From: CAZOZP01 sp964584325
Lineage (GTDB): Bacteria > Bacteroidota > Ignavibacteria > Ignavibacteriales > Melioribacteraceae
Assembly: GCA_964584325.1 (NCBI GenBank)
Contig: CAZOZP010000026.1
Span: 1-46,142, forward strand
Length of the DNA stretch: 46,142 nucleotides
Direction of reading: 5' to 3'
This document shows, one piece after another, positions 8,493 through 17,357 of this stretch; the stretch's first letter is position 1, and every line of letters starts with the position of its first letter. A program made the position numbers and the translations under genes. Below the pieces are notes generated by a model. It searched no databases, was not told the origin of the DNA, and saw only the letters and a program-made list of their open reading frames with translations.

Positions 8493-8930
8493 TTGAAAAA
8501 CGAGCTGCTTAGTGAAGAAGGGATTGTTAAATCTGCCGAAGGGAGCAGTGCGGAAGTAGAAATTATTAATCCTTCCGGCTGTGAAGACTGCGGAGCCAGA
8601 ATGTTCTGCAAGGCTGACGAATCAGGGAAGCGTACAATTAAACTGGATAATCCGGGTTTGATATTAAAACCCGGAGATAGAATCAGAATTGAAACAGAAG
8701 GAAGGAATCTCATAGTCTTTTCTGTAGTATTTTATTTAATCCCGCTTGTAATTCTGATTCTTTCTCTGATAATTTCTGAAAGTACAATAATCCAAAGTGA
8801 TAATAAAGACTTATATGTTGCGGGCATCAGCATCCTAACAGTAATAATATACTATTTCATAGTATATTTATTCGGCGTCAAACTTAAAATAATACTTCCT
8901 TCACCTAAAATAAAACACCACAAACTGTAA
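8493..8930 (+). CDS. SoxR-reducing / RseC-MucC family membrane protein
   Basis: Small RseC/MucC-family protein, a family linked to Rnf/Rsx complexes and to sigma-E or SoxR regulation in proteobacteria. The 145-aa protein starts at TTG directly after the rnfB stop (TAGTTG), with AGAAGG upstream. Cys30, Cys33 and Cys39 form the family motif C-x2-C-x5-C. The segment DNPGLILKPGDRIRIETEG precedes two transmembrane helices (about 69-92 and 106-127). Family membership is clear. In this lineage it more likely supports the Rnf complex than sigma-E, but that is inference from linkage only. Confidence 0.88.
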   Translation: MKNELLSEEGIVKSAEGSSAEVEIINPSGCEDCGARMFCKADESGKRTIKLDNPGLILKPGDRIRIETEGRNLIVFSVVFYLIPLVILILSLIISESTIIQSDNKDLYVAGISILTVIIYYFIVYLFGVKLKIILPSPKIKHHKL

Positions 8931-9079
8931 TTATAACTATATATACTCATTTAAGAAAATTTTATTCTGTTTTGCAGGACAAAATTACTTGCATATCGTA
9001 ATATAAAATGTTATTATTCCGTCAGATTTTTAGTCTTAATTGACTTGAAGGTTTTACAAACTACGGAAGATGTTCATTT

Positions 9080-10672
9080 ATGGATTTTTATAATAACGGT
9101 AAAACCGGTTCCGAAAAATTTATTGAAATACTTTACTCAATTCTTGAGTTTTCTGATTGTGCCGAGTGCATCATTGATTCAGGCAATTCAGTTGTAGCCG
9201 CAAACAGTTCATTTTGTGATTTAATAAAGATGAAGAGATCTTCAATCGAAGGAAAAAGAATCACTGATATTCTGTTTTTCCGACTTTATAACATTCCCAT
9301 TGTAATACTTACCGACGATAATACCGAGTATCCTGTAAGCCGTAATGTTGAAATAGACGAGCAAAAATATATATTTGAGATTCATCATTTAACAGGTGCG
9401 CAATCAGCACTTAGGCTTGTAAAGTTTTCCAAATCCCGCGAGAAATATTTAAGTCAGGAAATATACTCAGCAATAGTATCAATTGCTCATGCCGTAAATT
9501 CTGAAGCATCGCAGGAAGAGATATATCGTTTTATTCACAAGTCGCTTTCCAAACTCTTGCCTGTCCGGAATTTTTATATAGCAGTTTTGGACGAGAAGAA
9601 CGACAAGCTGAATTTCCCGTATATTGCGGATGTTTATGCCGAGAGCAGAGGAGTGAGTCTTAAATACTCTACCGACAGAGGCCTGACATCATATATTATA
9701 AGAATAGGTTCTGCCGAAATATTTCGTGAGAATGATATAATCTATCTTATCCGTTCAAAAAAAATTGAGGAATTCGATACTCAATATAAAGTATGGGCTG
9801 GTGTTCCTCTTAAAATAAAGGACAAGATGATAGGGGCGATAGTTGCTCTTGACTATGAGAATCCGGATGCAATAAATGAATCTGATCTAAAGATTATGGA
9901 ATTTGTATCTGAGCAAATTGCTCATACAATAGAAAGAAAGAAGTATGAAGAAGAGATTCTATCGGCAAAAAAAGTAGCGGAGGATTCAAACAGGCTGAAG
10001 TCTGAATTCCTTGCCCAGATATCCCACGAAATCCGTACTCCATTAAATGCGATACTCAGCATTTCCGATTTTCTAAAATCTGAACTTAATCCTTCATTGA
10101 GCAATGAACTTAAGGAATGTTTCAATCTGGTTGAAAGAGGAGGAAGAAGGCTGATAAGAACTATTGATTTGATTTTGAATGTCTCTCAGGCAAATACAGG
10201 ATTTAAGCAGATCGAAATAGAAAGAGTTGATATATTGAAGGATGTTGTATGTCCGGTGGTTGAACAATTCAAGACCATTGCCGAGGCCAAAGGATTGTTG
10301 TTAAAGCTTGAAACTGAGACTGACAATACAGTTGTTGAGTGTAATCAATATATGGTTACACAGATATTTATCAATCTGATTGATAATGCAATTAAATATA
10401 CTTTATATGGCGTAATTACGCTGAAAGTAAAGATGAATAAACTGAATCAGCTTCAGGTGGATGTTGCCGATACGGGAATCGGGATAACAGAAGAATTCCT
10501 TCCGCATCTCTTTGACGTTTTTTCACAGGAAGAAACTGGTTACACTAGAAAATATGATGGTACCGGATTAGGTCTTGCTCTTGCAAAAAGGTATAGCGAA
10601 CTAAACGGAGCCGAGATTAAAGTAAAATCGGAAAAAGGCAAAGGTTCAGTATTCTCAGTTGTTTTTATTTAA
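9080..10672 (+). CDS. PAS-GAF sensor histidine kinase
   Basis: The 530-aa protein has an N-terminal PAS-like domain (about 10-110), a GAF domain (about 130-280) and a HisKA dimerisation domain with phospho-acceptor His316 in AQISHEIRTPLNAIL. The HATPase_c domain contains the N-box INLIDNAIKYT, the G1 box DTGIGI and the G2 box GTGLGLALAKRY. It has no transmembrane helix, so it is probably cytosolic and senses a small ligand or redox state. No response regulator gene is adjacent, so it is an orphan kinase here. The start at 9080 has GGAAGA 9 nt upstream. Its 3' end overlaps a convergent small gene by 8 bp. Confidence 0.93.
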   Translation: MDFYNNGKTGSEKFIEILYSILEFSDCAECIIDSGNSVVAANSSFCDLIKMKRSSIEGKRITDILFFRLYNIPIVILTDDNTEYPVSRNVEIDEQKYIFEIHHLTGAQSALRLVKFSKSREKYLSQEIYSAIVSIAHAVNSEASQEEIYRFIHKSLSKLLPVRNFYIAVLDEKNDKLNFPYIADVYAESRGVSLKYSTDRGLTSYIIRIGSAEIFRENDIIYLIRSKKIEEFDTQYKVWAGVPLKIKDKMIGAIVALDYENPDAINESDLKIMEFVSEQIAHTIERKKYEEEILSAKKVAEDSNRLKSEFLAQISHEIRTPLNAILSISDFLKSELNPSLSNELKECFNLVERGGRRLIRTIDLILNVSQANTGFKQIEIERVDILKDVVCPVVEQFKTIAEAKGLLLKLETETDNTVVECNQYMVTQIFINLIDNAIKYTLYGVITLKVKMNKLNQLQVDVADTGIGITEEFLPHLFDVFSQEETGYTRKYDGTGLGLALAKRYSELNGAEIKVKSEKGKGSVFSVVFI

Positions 10673-10913
10673 TCTGAAACTTTTTTAGTTCTTCTTCAAG
10701 TTTTGCAGTAAGTTCCTTTTCAGTAATTCCGACTAAACTTAGCTTAGCGCTTGTAACACTATTCGGAATGCTGTTTTCTTCGCCGGTGACAATTTTCAGA
10801 AGCATGTAACTGAGTCTGTATCTGTGATTTTCTATCGGAATATATGTTGAATATTTTTCAACAATGTTATAAACATATTTTACTGAATCTGAAACAGAAT
10901 TTTGTAAATCCAT
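10665..10913 (-). CDS. Small conserved-looking protein of unknown function
   Basis: I do not recognise this 82-aa protein. I place the start at ATG 10913 (MDLQNSVSDSV), where AAGG lies about 6 nt upstream. The frame stays open to 11000, but that extension would overlap the divergent glycosyltransferase start. It looks mostly helical, is charged at the C-terminus (KLEEELKKF), and has no cysteine and no membrane segment. It sits antisense between the sensor kinase, with tails overlapping by 8 bp, and the GT9 gene. The ribosome binding site and the gap-filling placement support a real gene. Confidence 0.6.
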   Translation of the reverse strand: MDLQNSVSDSVKYVYNIVEKYSTYIPIENHRYRLSYMLLKIVTGEENSIPNSVTSAKLSLVGITEKELTAKLEEELKKFQIK

Positions 10914-10994
10914 AATAACCTTATAATCAATTTGTTTTATTGAGTCTGAAAAAACATTACATTTAAACTTAAAAAAAATTAAGTTAATATAGAA

Positions 10995-11972
10995 TTGCAT
11001 CTTTACGGAAATGAAAAAATACTTGTACTTAGGTTGTCGTCTTTAGGCGATATCCTCCTCACAACTCCGTTGATAAAACTTATCAAATTAAAATATCCCG
11101 GTACTGAAATAGATTTTCTTCTTAAAAGTGCATATAGTAAAGCAATTGAAAACAATCCATATATAAAAGATGTACTGTATTACGAATCAGATAATTTAAT
11201 TGAAATTCTCAAAAGTAAAGATTACAGGTATGTTATTGACCTTCAGAACAATTTAAGGAGTAGAAAGCTTACCGGACAGTTATCATCAGAAATCATGAGA
11301 TTTAAGAAACCTTGGTTCAGAAAATTCACTTTAGTTCAGACAGGTATAAATCTCTATGAAGAGATAATTCCTGTTCCGCTGATGTATTGTCGCACTGCAG
11401 GCATTGAACCTGAGGATCTTCCCGCTCCTGAAATATTTATTCCGGCAAACATAAATGTTAGCGTTGAGAAAGACAGCGGAACTATCCTATTGTGTCCGGG
11501 CTCCAGGCATTTTACAAAAATGTGGCCTAAGGAGTATTTTATCGAATTAGGAAATATGCTCATAAAAGCCGGTTATAAAGTCGGAGTGACAGGTGGATCT
11601 GGCGATGCGGAAATTTGCGATGAAATTACCGGGAAAATCAATGAAGCAGTAAATCTCTGCAAGGGCGATAATCTATATAAAATTGCATATGACATGAAAA
11701 ATTCATCGGCGGTTGTCTGTAATGATTCCGGCCTGATGCATCTTGCTTCCGCTTCAGAAGTTCCCTTTGTAGCAATTTTCGGTTCAACGGTAAAAGAGTT
11801 TGGCTTTGCACCTTATGTGCAGCAGGCTGTTTTAATAGAGAACAGCGGTTTATCCTGCAGACCTTGTTCACATATCGGACTATCTAAGTGTCCGAAAAAA
11901 CATTTTGGGTGTATGAAAAGCATTAAGCCCGAAATTATATTTAAAGAAATTAATGACATGGTAAATAAATGA
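10995..11972 (+). CDS. Glycosyltransferase family 9 (heptosyltransferase-like)
   Basis: Probable ADP-heptose:LPS heptosyltransferase that adds heptose to the inner core at the cytoplasmic face. The 325-aa GT-B protein has the family N-terminus KILVLRLSSLGDILLTTPL. The nucleotide-sugar domain includes LLCPGSRHFTKMWP and VCNDSGLMHLASASEVPFVAIFGST. A Cys-rich C-terminal stretch with CRPCSHIGLSKCP and HFGCM is typical of the family. The start is TTG at 10995, because an in-frame stop lies just upstream and no ATG is available before the conserved core. It overlaps waaA by 4 bp, which supports the LPS-core role. The exact acceptor cannot be assigned. Confidence 0.88.
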   Translation: MHLYGNEKILVLRLSSLGDILLTTPLIKLIKLKYPGTEIDFLLKSAYSKAIENNPYIKDVLYYESDNLIEILKSKDYRYVIDLQNNLRSRKLTGQLSSEIMRFKKPWFRKFTLVQTGINLYEEIIPVPLMYCRTAGIEPEDLPAPEIFIPANINVSVEKDSGTILLCPGSRHFTKMWPKEYFIELGNMLIKAGYKVGVTGGSGDAEICDEITGKINEAVNLCKGDNLYKIAYDMKNSSAVVCNDSGLMHLASASEVPFVAIFGSTVKEFGFAPYVQQAVLIENSGLSCRPCSHIGLSKCPKKHFGCMKSIKPEIIFKEINDMVNK

Positions 11973-13249
11973 AAGTATTCTGGAAAGCTGTTTATAATTT
12001 TGGGGTAATTCCTTCACTCTGGATCATGTTCAGAATCTATGGATTATTTAATAAAAAGGTAAGAGAGGGAGTTAAGGGAAGAAAAAGAATTTTTGAAAAT
12101 CTGATACTTGATTTAGCCGGTATAAACCGCACAAGGAAGGTAATCTGGTTTCATTCTTCTTCAATGGGAGAATTTGAGCAGGCAAAACCGATAATAGAAA
12201 AATTAAAGAAAGAAAGCGGGGCGATAGTATTTGTTACCTTCTTCTCTCCTTCAGGTTACAGAAACTCAACAAAATATCCTTATATTGATTTTGTATCATA
12301 CCTCCCGTTTGATAAAGCATCTTCCGTAAAGAGATTCCTCAGAATACTGAAGCCTGATATGGTTGTTATAATGAGGTATGATGTATGGCCTAATGTTATT
12401 TGGGCACTAAAAAGCATGAAAATACCAGTGTTTATAGTTGATGCAACAATGCGGGATGATTCAAAAAGATTTCTTCCTGTTATTAAATGTTTTCATAAAT
12501 CACTATTTGAAGACTTGACGGGAATTCTTACTGTTTCAGAAAGAGATGCAGAAAACTATTCAAAGTTTAACCTTCCCGAGGTATTAATATCAAAAGTTGG
12601 AGATACAAGATTCGACAGGGTTAATAAAAAAAGTCTGGATGCAAAGAATAAAAAAATATTGGCTGAGGGAGTTTTCAGAGGGAAGAAAGTAATAATTGCA
12701 GGTAGTACCTGGGAAGCTGATGAGGAAGTACTCATCCCGGTATTCAGAAAACTAAAAGAGAAAATGTCTGATATAGTTCTGATACTTGTTCCGCACGAAC
12801 CAACAGAAGACCACATAGAATACTCGGAAAGTCTTTTAGGAGAAGAAACCGCTTGTATTAGATTTTCAGAGATGACAAATTACAAAGATGAACCGGTTAT
12901 TATTGTGGATTCAATCGGCATACTTATCACACTATACAATTATGCTCATATTGCTTATGTAGGAGGAAGCTTCAGGCAGGGTATTCATAATGTTCTTGAA
13001 CCTGCGGTTTACGGAGTTCCTGTTATTTTTGGTCCGAAAATCTCAAACTCTCAGGAAGCAATTGAACTGGTAAGAATAAAAGGAGGTTTTTCCGTAAAAA
13101 ATCAAGCAGAAGCATACAGGATTTTCAGTAAGCTTCTATCCGATGATGAACTTGTGAAAGAAGCCGGCAATATTAACGAAAGTTATGTCAAGAGAAATTT
13201 TGGAGCAACGGATAAAATCACAAGTATTTTAAATTTGTATCTGAAATAA
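11969..13249 (+). CDS. waaA: 3-deoxy-D-manno-octulosonic acid (Kdo) transferase
   Basis: GT30 enzyme that transfers Kdo from CMP-Kdo to lipid A precursor at the inner membrane. The 426-aa protein has an N-terminal membrane-associating helix. The glycine-rich motif HSSSMGEFEQAKP carries the catalytic-base candidate Glu68. Other family features are PDMVVIMRYDVWPN, VDATMRDDS, AGSTWEADEE, and the CMP-Kdo site YVGGSFRQGIHNVLEPAVYGVPVIFGP. Its ATG overlaps the stop of the GT9 gene (ATGA). The presence of this pair implies an organism that makes Kdo/heptose-type LPS. How many Kdo units are added cannot be read from the sequence. Confidence 0.96.
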   Translation: MKVFWKAVYNFGVIPSLWIMFRIYGLFNKKVREGVKGRKRIFENLILDLAGINRTRKVIWFHSSSMGEFEQAKPIIEKLKKESGAIVFVTFFSPSGYRNSTKYPYIDFVSYLPFDKASSVKRFLRILKPDMVVIMRYDVWPNVIWALKSMKIPVFIVDATMRDDSKRFLPVIKCFHKSLFEDLTGILTVSERDAENYSKFNLPEVLISKVGDTRFDRVNKKSLDAKNKKILAEGVFRGKKVIIAGSTWEADEEVLIPVFRKLKEKMSDIVLILVPHEPTEDHIEYSESLLGEETACIRFSEMTNYKDEPVIIVDSIGILITLYNYAHIAYVGGSFRQGIHNVLEPAVYGVPVIFGPKISNSQEAIELVRIKGGFSVKNQAEAYRIFSKLLSDDELVKEAGNINESYVKRNFGATDKITSILNLYLK

Positions 13250-13299
13250 ATAATTTCTGTATTTTTAATTCTCCATTACTTATTATTGGATAAGAAAAT

Positions 13300-15903
13300 A
13301 TGGAATACAAAAGTCAGCCTCCGAATACGGAATTAACTTCCGAATCTGTCCGCCGGGTATTGGAATCAGTATCTGCCTCATATATCTATATAGATTCTCG
13401 CCGAATATTGGAAGAAAGCAGAACAGAGAAAGAGTTGGCGCAATTTTTTGACCATCTTAAAGGTAAGGAAATCTTTTCTGAGATCTTTATGGCAGAAACA
13501 GGTCTGACTGACCATATTGAAAGGGTTGAGACTACAGGTTTACCTAACAAATACAGAATAGTTGCTGCCGGACAAGTATTTGAAACTTCTCTGATTCCTG
13601 TGTTTAATTCAAACGAGTATGCAGGGGTTTTTGTAGTTTTTAATAAAATTACCGGATTACGCAGTTTTATTGCAAATCCGGGTTCCATAAAACCATTTCT
13701 TCAGTATTATGATTTGGTATTGCTTCTCGGAACCGATTTACGGATAATATCAAAAGCCGTAAGTCCGGAATTCACTGCAGGAAGTTTGTTTAATCTTGAT
13801 TCTGACAACATAGAAAGTTTTTTCCTTTACTTTAAGTTTAGAGATGAAATCAAGAAATCCGTACTCTCAGACAATCCAAGAAATTTTATGATCGGATTTG
13901 AATACCAAGGAGAAAATAAATTCTTCCGCGGGTATTTTTATCCCGTTTCAGGAGAAGACGGAGCGGCTTGTTTCGTGGGTTTAAAGGATATCTCTTCGCA
14001 AATTTCCGAAAAAATGCATCTTGAAGAATACCTTTCTCTATTTAAATCAATTTTTGACTTTTCAAAAGATGGTATTGCGGTTGAATCAGAAAGAAAATAT
14101 TTCCTCGTGAACAAAGCTTTTTCTGATATGTTCGGATTTGAAAATACAGACGAAATGACCGGTATTGATCCGATTGATTTGGTGGCAAACGAAGACATTG
14201 TAAGGATTGCCGGATACATAAGAGCTCTCGAACGAGGGGATGAATCTCCTTCGGTTTACGAGTTTAAAGCAAAAAAGAAAAACGGTAAGGAATTATTTGT
14301 TCAGAAATCAGTTGCCGTCTATAATCTTGAGAACAGAAGAATTCTGATTTCAGTTTTTCGCGATATAACGGTTAGTAAAATAACTGAAACAGCACTTAGA
14401 GAATCCGAAGAAAAATACAGGGAAATAGTCGCCAACATTGATGAATTTCTTTGGACTGCAAAGAAAAAGAACAACAGAGTTACCGCAGATTTCTATAGTC
14501 CGACGGTTAAGCATTATACCGGCTACGATAGTGCGGCATTCCTTAAGGATTCGAGGTTGTGGCTTAAGATAATTCATCATGAAGATCAGCCTGCCGTAAT
14601 TAAACAAATGAAAAAGTTTTATGCGGATAAAAAGAAGAATAGTCTGAGAATAGAATACCGTATTTTCCAGAGTAACGGAAGCAGCATCTGGATTGAAAAT
14701 CATATAAACGTTAAACGCGATGAAAACGGTAAAATAAACAAGATATTCGGGATTGTAGGCGATATATCTCTTCGTAAAAAAGCGGAAGAAGAGATGGAAA
14801 AAACCGCTGTTGAACTGAAATCAGTTAATGCTGCCAAAGACAAATTTATTTCAATTATTTCGCATGATCTTAGAACCCCTTTCAGTTCTGTTCTGGGTTT
14901 CACAGACATAATTCTTAATGATCCTGAAATAGAACCGGAAACCTCGCGCCAGTACATCGGGTTTATTCGAGAATCTGCAACCAATATGCTTTCAATGGTT
15001 AACTCGCTGCTCGATTGGACCAGATTGCAGACCGGAAGAATGAATTACGAACCTTCCGATATAAGTGCATATGCAGTAGTTTCCCAAGTTACCGAAATGC
15101 TTAAGGGTGCTGCAATTCAAAAGGATATTTCTCTTAAAAACGAAGTTTCTCCGTCTATTAATATATATGCCGATAAAAATCTTATAATTCAGCTTTTCAA
15201 TAATTTGGTATCCAATGCTATTAAATTTACACCTCGCGGGGGGATGGTAAGTATTTCCTGTAAGCCGGACCCGGCAGGTGATAAACTCCAATTTGAAGTT
15301 AGGGATTCAGGCATAGGCATTCCGGCTGATGTGATTGACAAACTTTTCCGGGTGGACTCAAAAACAACAACTGCAGGCACAGAAGGTGAAAGAGGCAGCG
15401 GTCTGGGTCTCAAAATTTGTAAAGAAATAGTTGTGATGCACGGAGGAAATATCCATGTTGAAAGCACTGAAGGCAAAGGAACTTCATTTAATTTTACACT
15501 TCCGGCTTCACCGAATAAAATACTTTTTGTGGATGATTCAAAACCTGACAGGATTCTTTATACAAAACTCATGAAATCGTTTGACGGAAATTATAAAATA
15601 TTAGAAGCTTCAAGCGTAGAACAAGCGGCTGACGTTTTCGAAAAGGAAAGACCTGCACTTGTTCTTACAGATCATAAGCTTATCGATAAAACAGGATTAC
15701 AGCTTGTTGAAATTCTTAACTCAGACAAATATGAAATCAAGCCCTCAATAATTGTTTTAAGCGGATATATATCTGCAGAGGATATTAAGTCTTACGAAGA
15801 AGCCGGAATTAAATATACATTCAGAAAACCTGTTAATGTAAGAGAGCTTAAAAAAGCAATTGAGGTTTCACTTCATATGAATTTAAAGGGAAGTCAAAAA
15901 TGA
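13300..15903 (+). CDS. Multi-PAS hybrid histidine kinase with C-terminal receiver
   Basis: The 867-aa soluble signalling protein contains several PAS/PAC modules. The clearest are about 245-370 (LFKSIFDFSKDGIAVES to VFRDITVSK) and 375-500 (ESEEKYREIVANIDEFLW to IVGDISLRKKAEE). A HisKA domain follows with His522 in SIISHDLRTPFSSVLGF, then HATPase_c (NLVSNAIKFTP, DSGIGIPADV, GSGLGLKICKE). The receiver (about 740-867) has the acid pair Asp745-Asp746, phospho-acceptor Asp791 and conserved Lys843. No transmembrane helix is visible. It overlaps pyrC by 4 bp (ATGA), an unusual partner. The receiver ends the protein with no output domain, so it probably feeds a phosphorelay. Confidence 0.93.
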   Translation: MEYKSQPPNTELTSESVRRVLESVSASYIYIDSRRILEESRTEKELAQFFDHLKGKEIFSEIFMAETGLTDHIERVETTGLPNKYRIVAAGQVFETSLIPVFNSNEYAGVFVVFNKITGLRSFIANPGSIKPFLQYYDLVLLLGTDLRIISKAVSPEFTAGSLFNLDSDNIESFFLYFKFRDEIKKSVLSDNPRNFMIGFEYQGENKFFRGYFYPVSGEDGAACFVGLKDISSQISEKMHLEEYLSLFKSIFDFSKDGIAVESERKYFLVNKAFSDMFGFENTDEMTGIDPIDLVANEDIVRIAGYIRALERGDESPSVYEFKAKKKNGKELFVQKSVAVYNLENRRILISVFRDITVSKITETALRESEEKYREIVANIDEFLWTAKKKNNRVTADFYSPTVKHYTGYDSAAFLKDSRLWLKIIHHEDQPAVIKQMKKFYADKKKNSLRIEYRIFQSNGSSIWIENHINVKRDENGKINKIFGIVGDISLRKKAEEEMEKTAVELKSVNAAKDKFISIISHDLRTPFSSVLGFTDIILNDPEIEPETSRQYIGFIRESATNMLSMVNSLLDWTRLQTGRMNYEPSDISAYAVVSQVTEMLKGAAIQKDISLKNEVSPSINIYADKNLIIQLFNNLVSNAIKFTPRGGMVSISCKPDPAGDKLQFEVRDSGIGIPADVIDKLFRVDSKTTTAGTEGERGSGLGLKICKEIVVMHGGNIHVESTEGKGTSFNFTLPASPNKILFVDDSKPDRILYTKLMKSFDGNYKILEASSVEQAADVFEKERPALVLTDHKLIDKTGLQLVEILNSDKYEIKPSIIVLSGYISAEDIKSYEEAGIKYTFRKPVNVRELKKAIEVSLHMNLKGSQK

Positions 15904-16904
15904 TAAAAGAATACACATTGCATTCGCCTCTGGATATGCATCTTCATCTGCGTGATAATGAAATGCTGAAACTGACAGCTCCTTTAACTGCCAAAACATT
16001 TTCCGGGGCAGTAATAATGCCTAATCTTGTTCCTCCGGTAACAAATGAAGAAATGCTGGATGCATACAAAAACAGAGTAATTAAAGCCGCTGAAGATGAA
16101 AAATTTATTCCATATATGACACTGTTTTTCACCAACTATAATGAAACATTTCTTGAAAGAATTAAAAATAAAATAATCGGTATTAAACTTTATCCGGCAG
16201 GAATCACAACAAACAGCGAAGCCGGTGTTAAGTCGATTGCAGATGCGGATAAAACATTTTCAGCAATGCAGAATCTCGGAATTCCTCTTTTGGTGCACGG
16301 AGAAACAAACGGCTTTGTTTTAGACAGAGAAACAGAGTTTCTCGATGTTTATCGTTCTCTTGCCGAAAAGTATCCGAATCTCAAAATCATTATGGAACAT
16401 ATTACAACAGCCGATGCGGTTAATTTTCTAGAAAAATACAGCAATGTATATGCTACTTCGACTCTTCATCACCTCTTAATTACCTTAGATGATGTTGCAG
16501 GCGGAGCATTGAATCCTCATCTGTTTTGTAAACCCATAGCAAAAAGGCCGGAAGACCGCAGAGCGTTGTTAGATGCAGCATTGCAGGCTCATCCAAAACT
16601 TATGTTTGGGAGCGATTCAGCTCCGCATCCTGTATCGGCAAAAGAATGTCCCGGATGTGCAGCGGGAGTTTTTACGGCACCTATCGCTCTGCAATTATTA
16701 ATAGAATTGTTTTCAGGCAAATCTGACATGTCAAAACTACAGGAATTTGTTTCAGGAAATGCCGTAAGAGTTTACGGTATTACTCCACCGGATAAAAAAG
16801 TTGTATTCGAAGAAAAACCTTTCCAAATTCCTTCATCTTTTGGAAATGTTGTTCCAATGTTTGCAGGCAAAGAAATATCAATCAGCATAAAAGAGGTATT
16901 ATGA
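15900..16904 (+). CDS. pyrC: Dihydroorotase (class II, monofunctional)
   Basis: Zinc amidohydrolase that interconverts carbamoyl-aspartate and dihydroorotate in pyrimidine synthesis. The 334-aa length and motif pattern are those of the E. coli-type enzyme. Metal ligands His14 and His16 are in LDMHLHLRDN. The carbamylated lysine is Lys96 in GIKLYPAG. Further His ligands are in LVHGE and MEHITT, and the catalytic Asp is in FGSDSAPHP. It overlaps the hybrid kinase upstream and the CoA-binding gene downstream by 4 bp each. pyrE lies 16 kb away in the same window, so pyrimidine genes are scattered. Confidence 0.96.
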   Translation: MIKEYTLHSPLDMHLHLRDNEMLKLTAPLTAKTFSGAVIMPNLVPPVTNEEMLDAYKNRVIKAAEDEKFIPYMTLFFTNYNETFLERIKNKIIGIKLYPAGITTNSEAGVKSIADADKTFSAMQNLGIPLLVHGETNGFVLDRETEFLDVYRSLAEKYPNLKIIMEHITTADAVNFLEKYSNVYATSTLHHLLITLDDVAGGALNPHLFCKPIAKRPEDRRALLDAALQAHPKLMFGSDSAPHPVSAKECPGCAAGVFTAPIALQLLIELFSGKSDMSKLQEFVSGNAVRVYGITPPDKKVVFEEKPFQIPSSFGNVVPMFAGKEISISIKEVL

Positions 16905-17353
16905 AAGAAGAAGGACAAATAATAAAGGAATTCCTCGGGTTTAGGACAATTGCCGTTGCAGGTGTATCGAGGGAAAAATCCAAATTCGGAAGAGTAGTTT
17001 ATGAAGAACTTAAGAAAAAGGGTTATAATGTACTTGCAGTATCGCCTAATCTTGGGGCAGAAGGGTACAAAGATTTTTATTCACTTCCGGAAAAACCTCA
17101 AGGCATAATAATGGTTACCAAGCCTGAAGTATCTCTCAAACTTACACGGGACTGCGCAGAGGCAGGAATCAATTACATCTGGTATCAGCAGGGTGCTTCT
17201 TCCGAAGAATGTATTAGGTTGTGTAAGGAAAGCGGAATTAATTATGTTGCCGGAAGATGCATAATGATGTTTGCCGAACCGGTTGAGTCCATTCATAAAT
17301 TTCACAGATTTTTATCAAAAATATTCGGGAAATACCCAAAAGTAAAGGAGTAA
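16901..17353 (+). CDS. CoA-binding domain protein (YccU family)
   Basis: The 150-aa single-domain protein of the CoA_binding_2 Rossmann family begins with FRTIAVAGVSREKSKFGRVVYEELK, a nucleotide-binding glycine turn. It contains the family features VLAVSPN and IWYQQGASSEE, plus AGRCIMMFAEPV near the end. The family binds CoA in structures, but its physiological role is not established. It is translationally linked to pyrC (ATGA) and followed 4 bp later by a DinB-family gene. The context gives no clear pathway. Confidence 0.88.
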   Translation: MKEEGQIIKEFLGFRTIAVAGVSREKSKFGRVVYEELKKKGYNVLAVSPNLGAEGYKDFYSLPEKPQGIIMVTKPEVSLKLTRDCAEAGINYIWYQQGASSEECIRLCKESGINYVAGRCIMMFAEPVESIHKFHRFLSKIFGKYPKVKE

Positions 17354-17357
17354 AATC

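Noticed and set aside
9060..9093. ATG at 9070 as the kinase start
   Set aside because: It is in another frame and stops after a few codons.
10914..11000. N-terminal extension of the small minus-strand gene
   Set aside because: It overlaps the GT9 start and has no ribosome binding site, while ATG 10913 has one.
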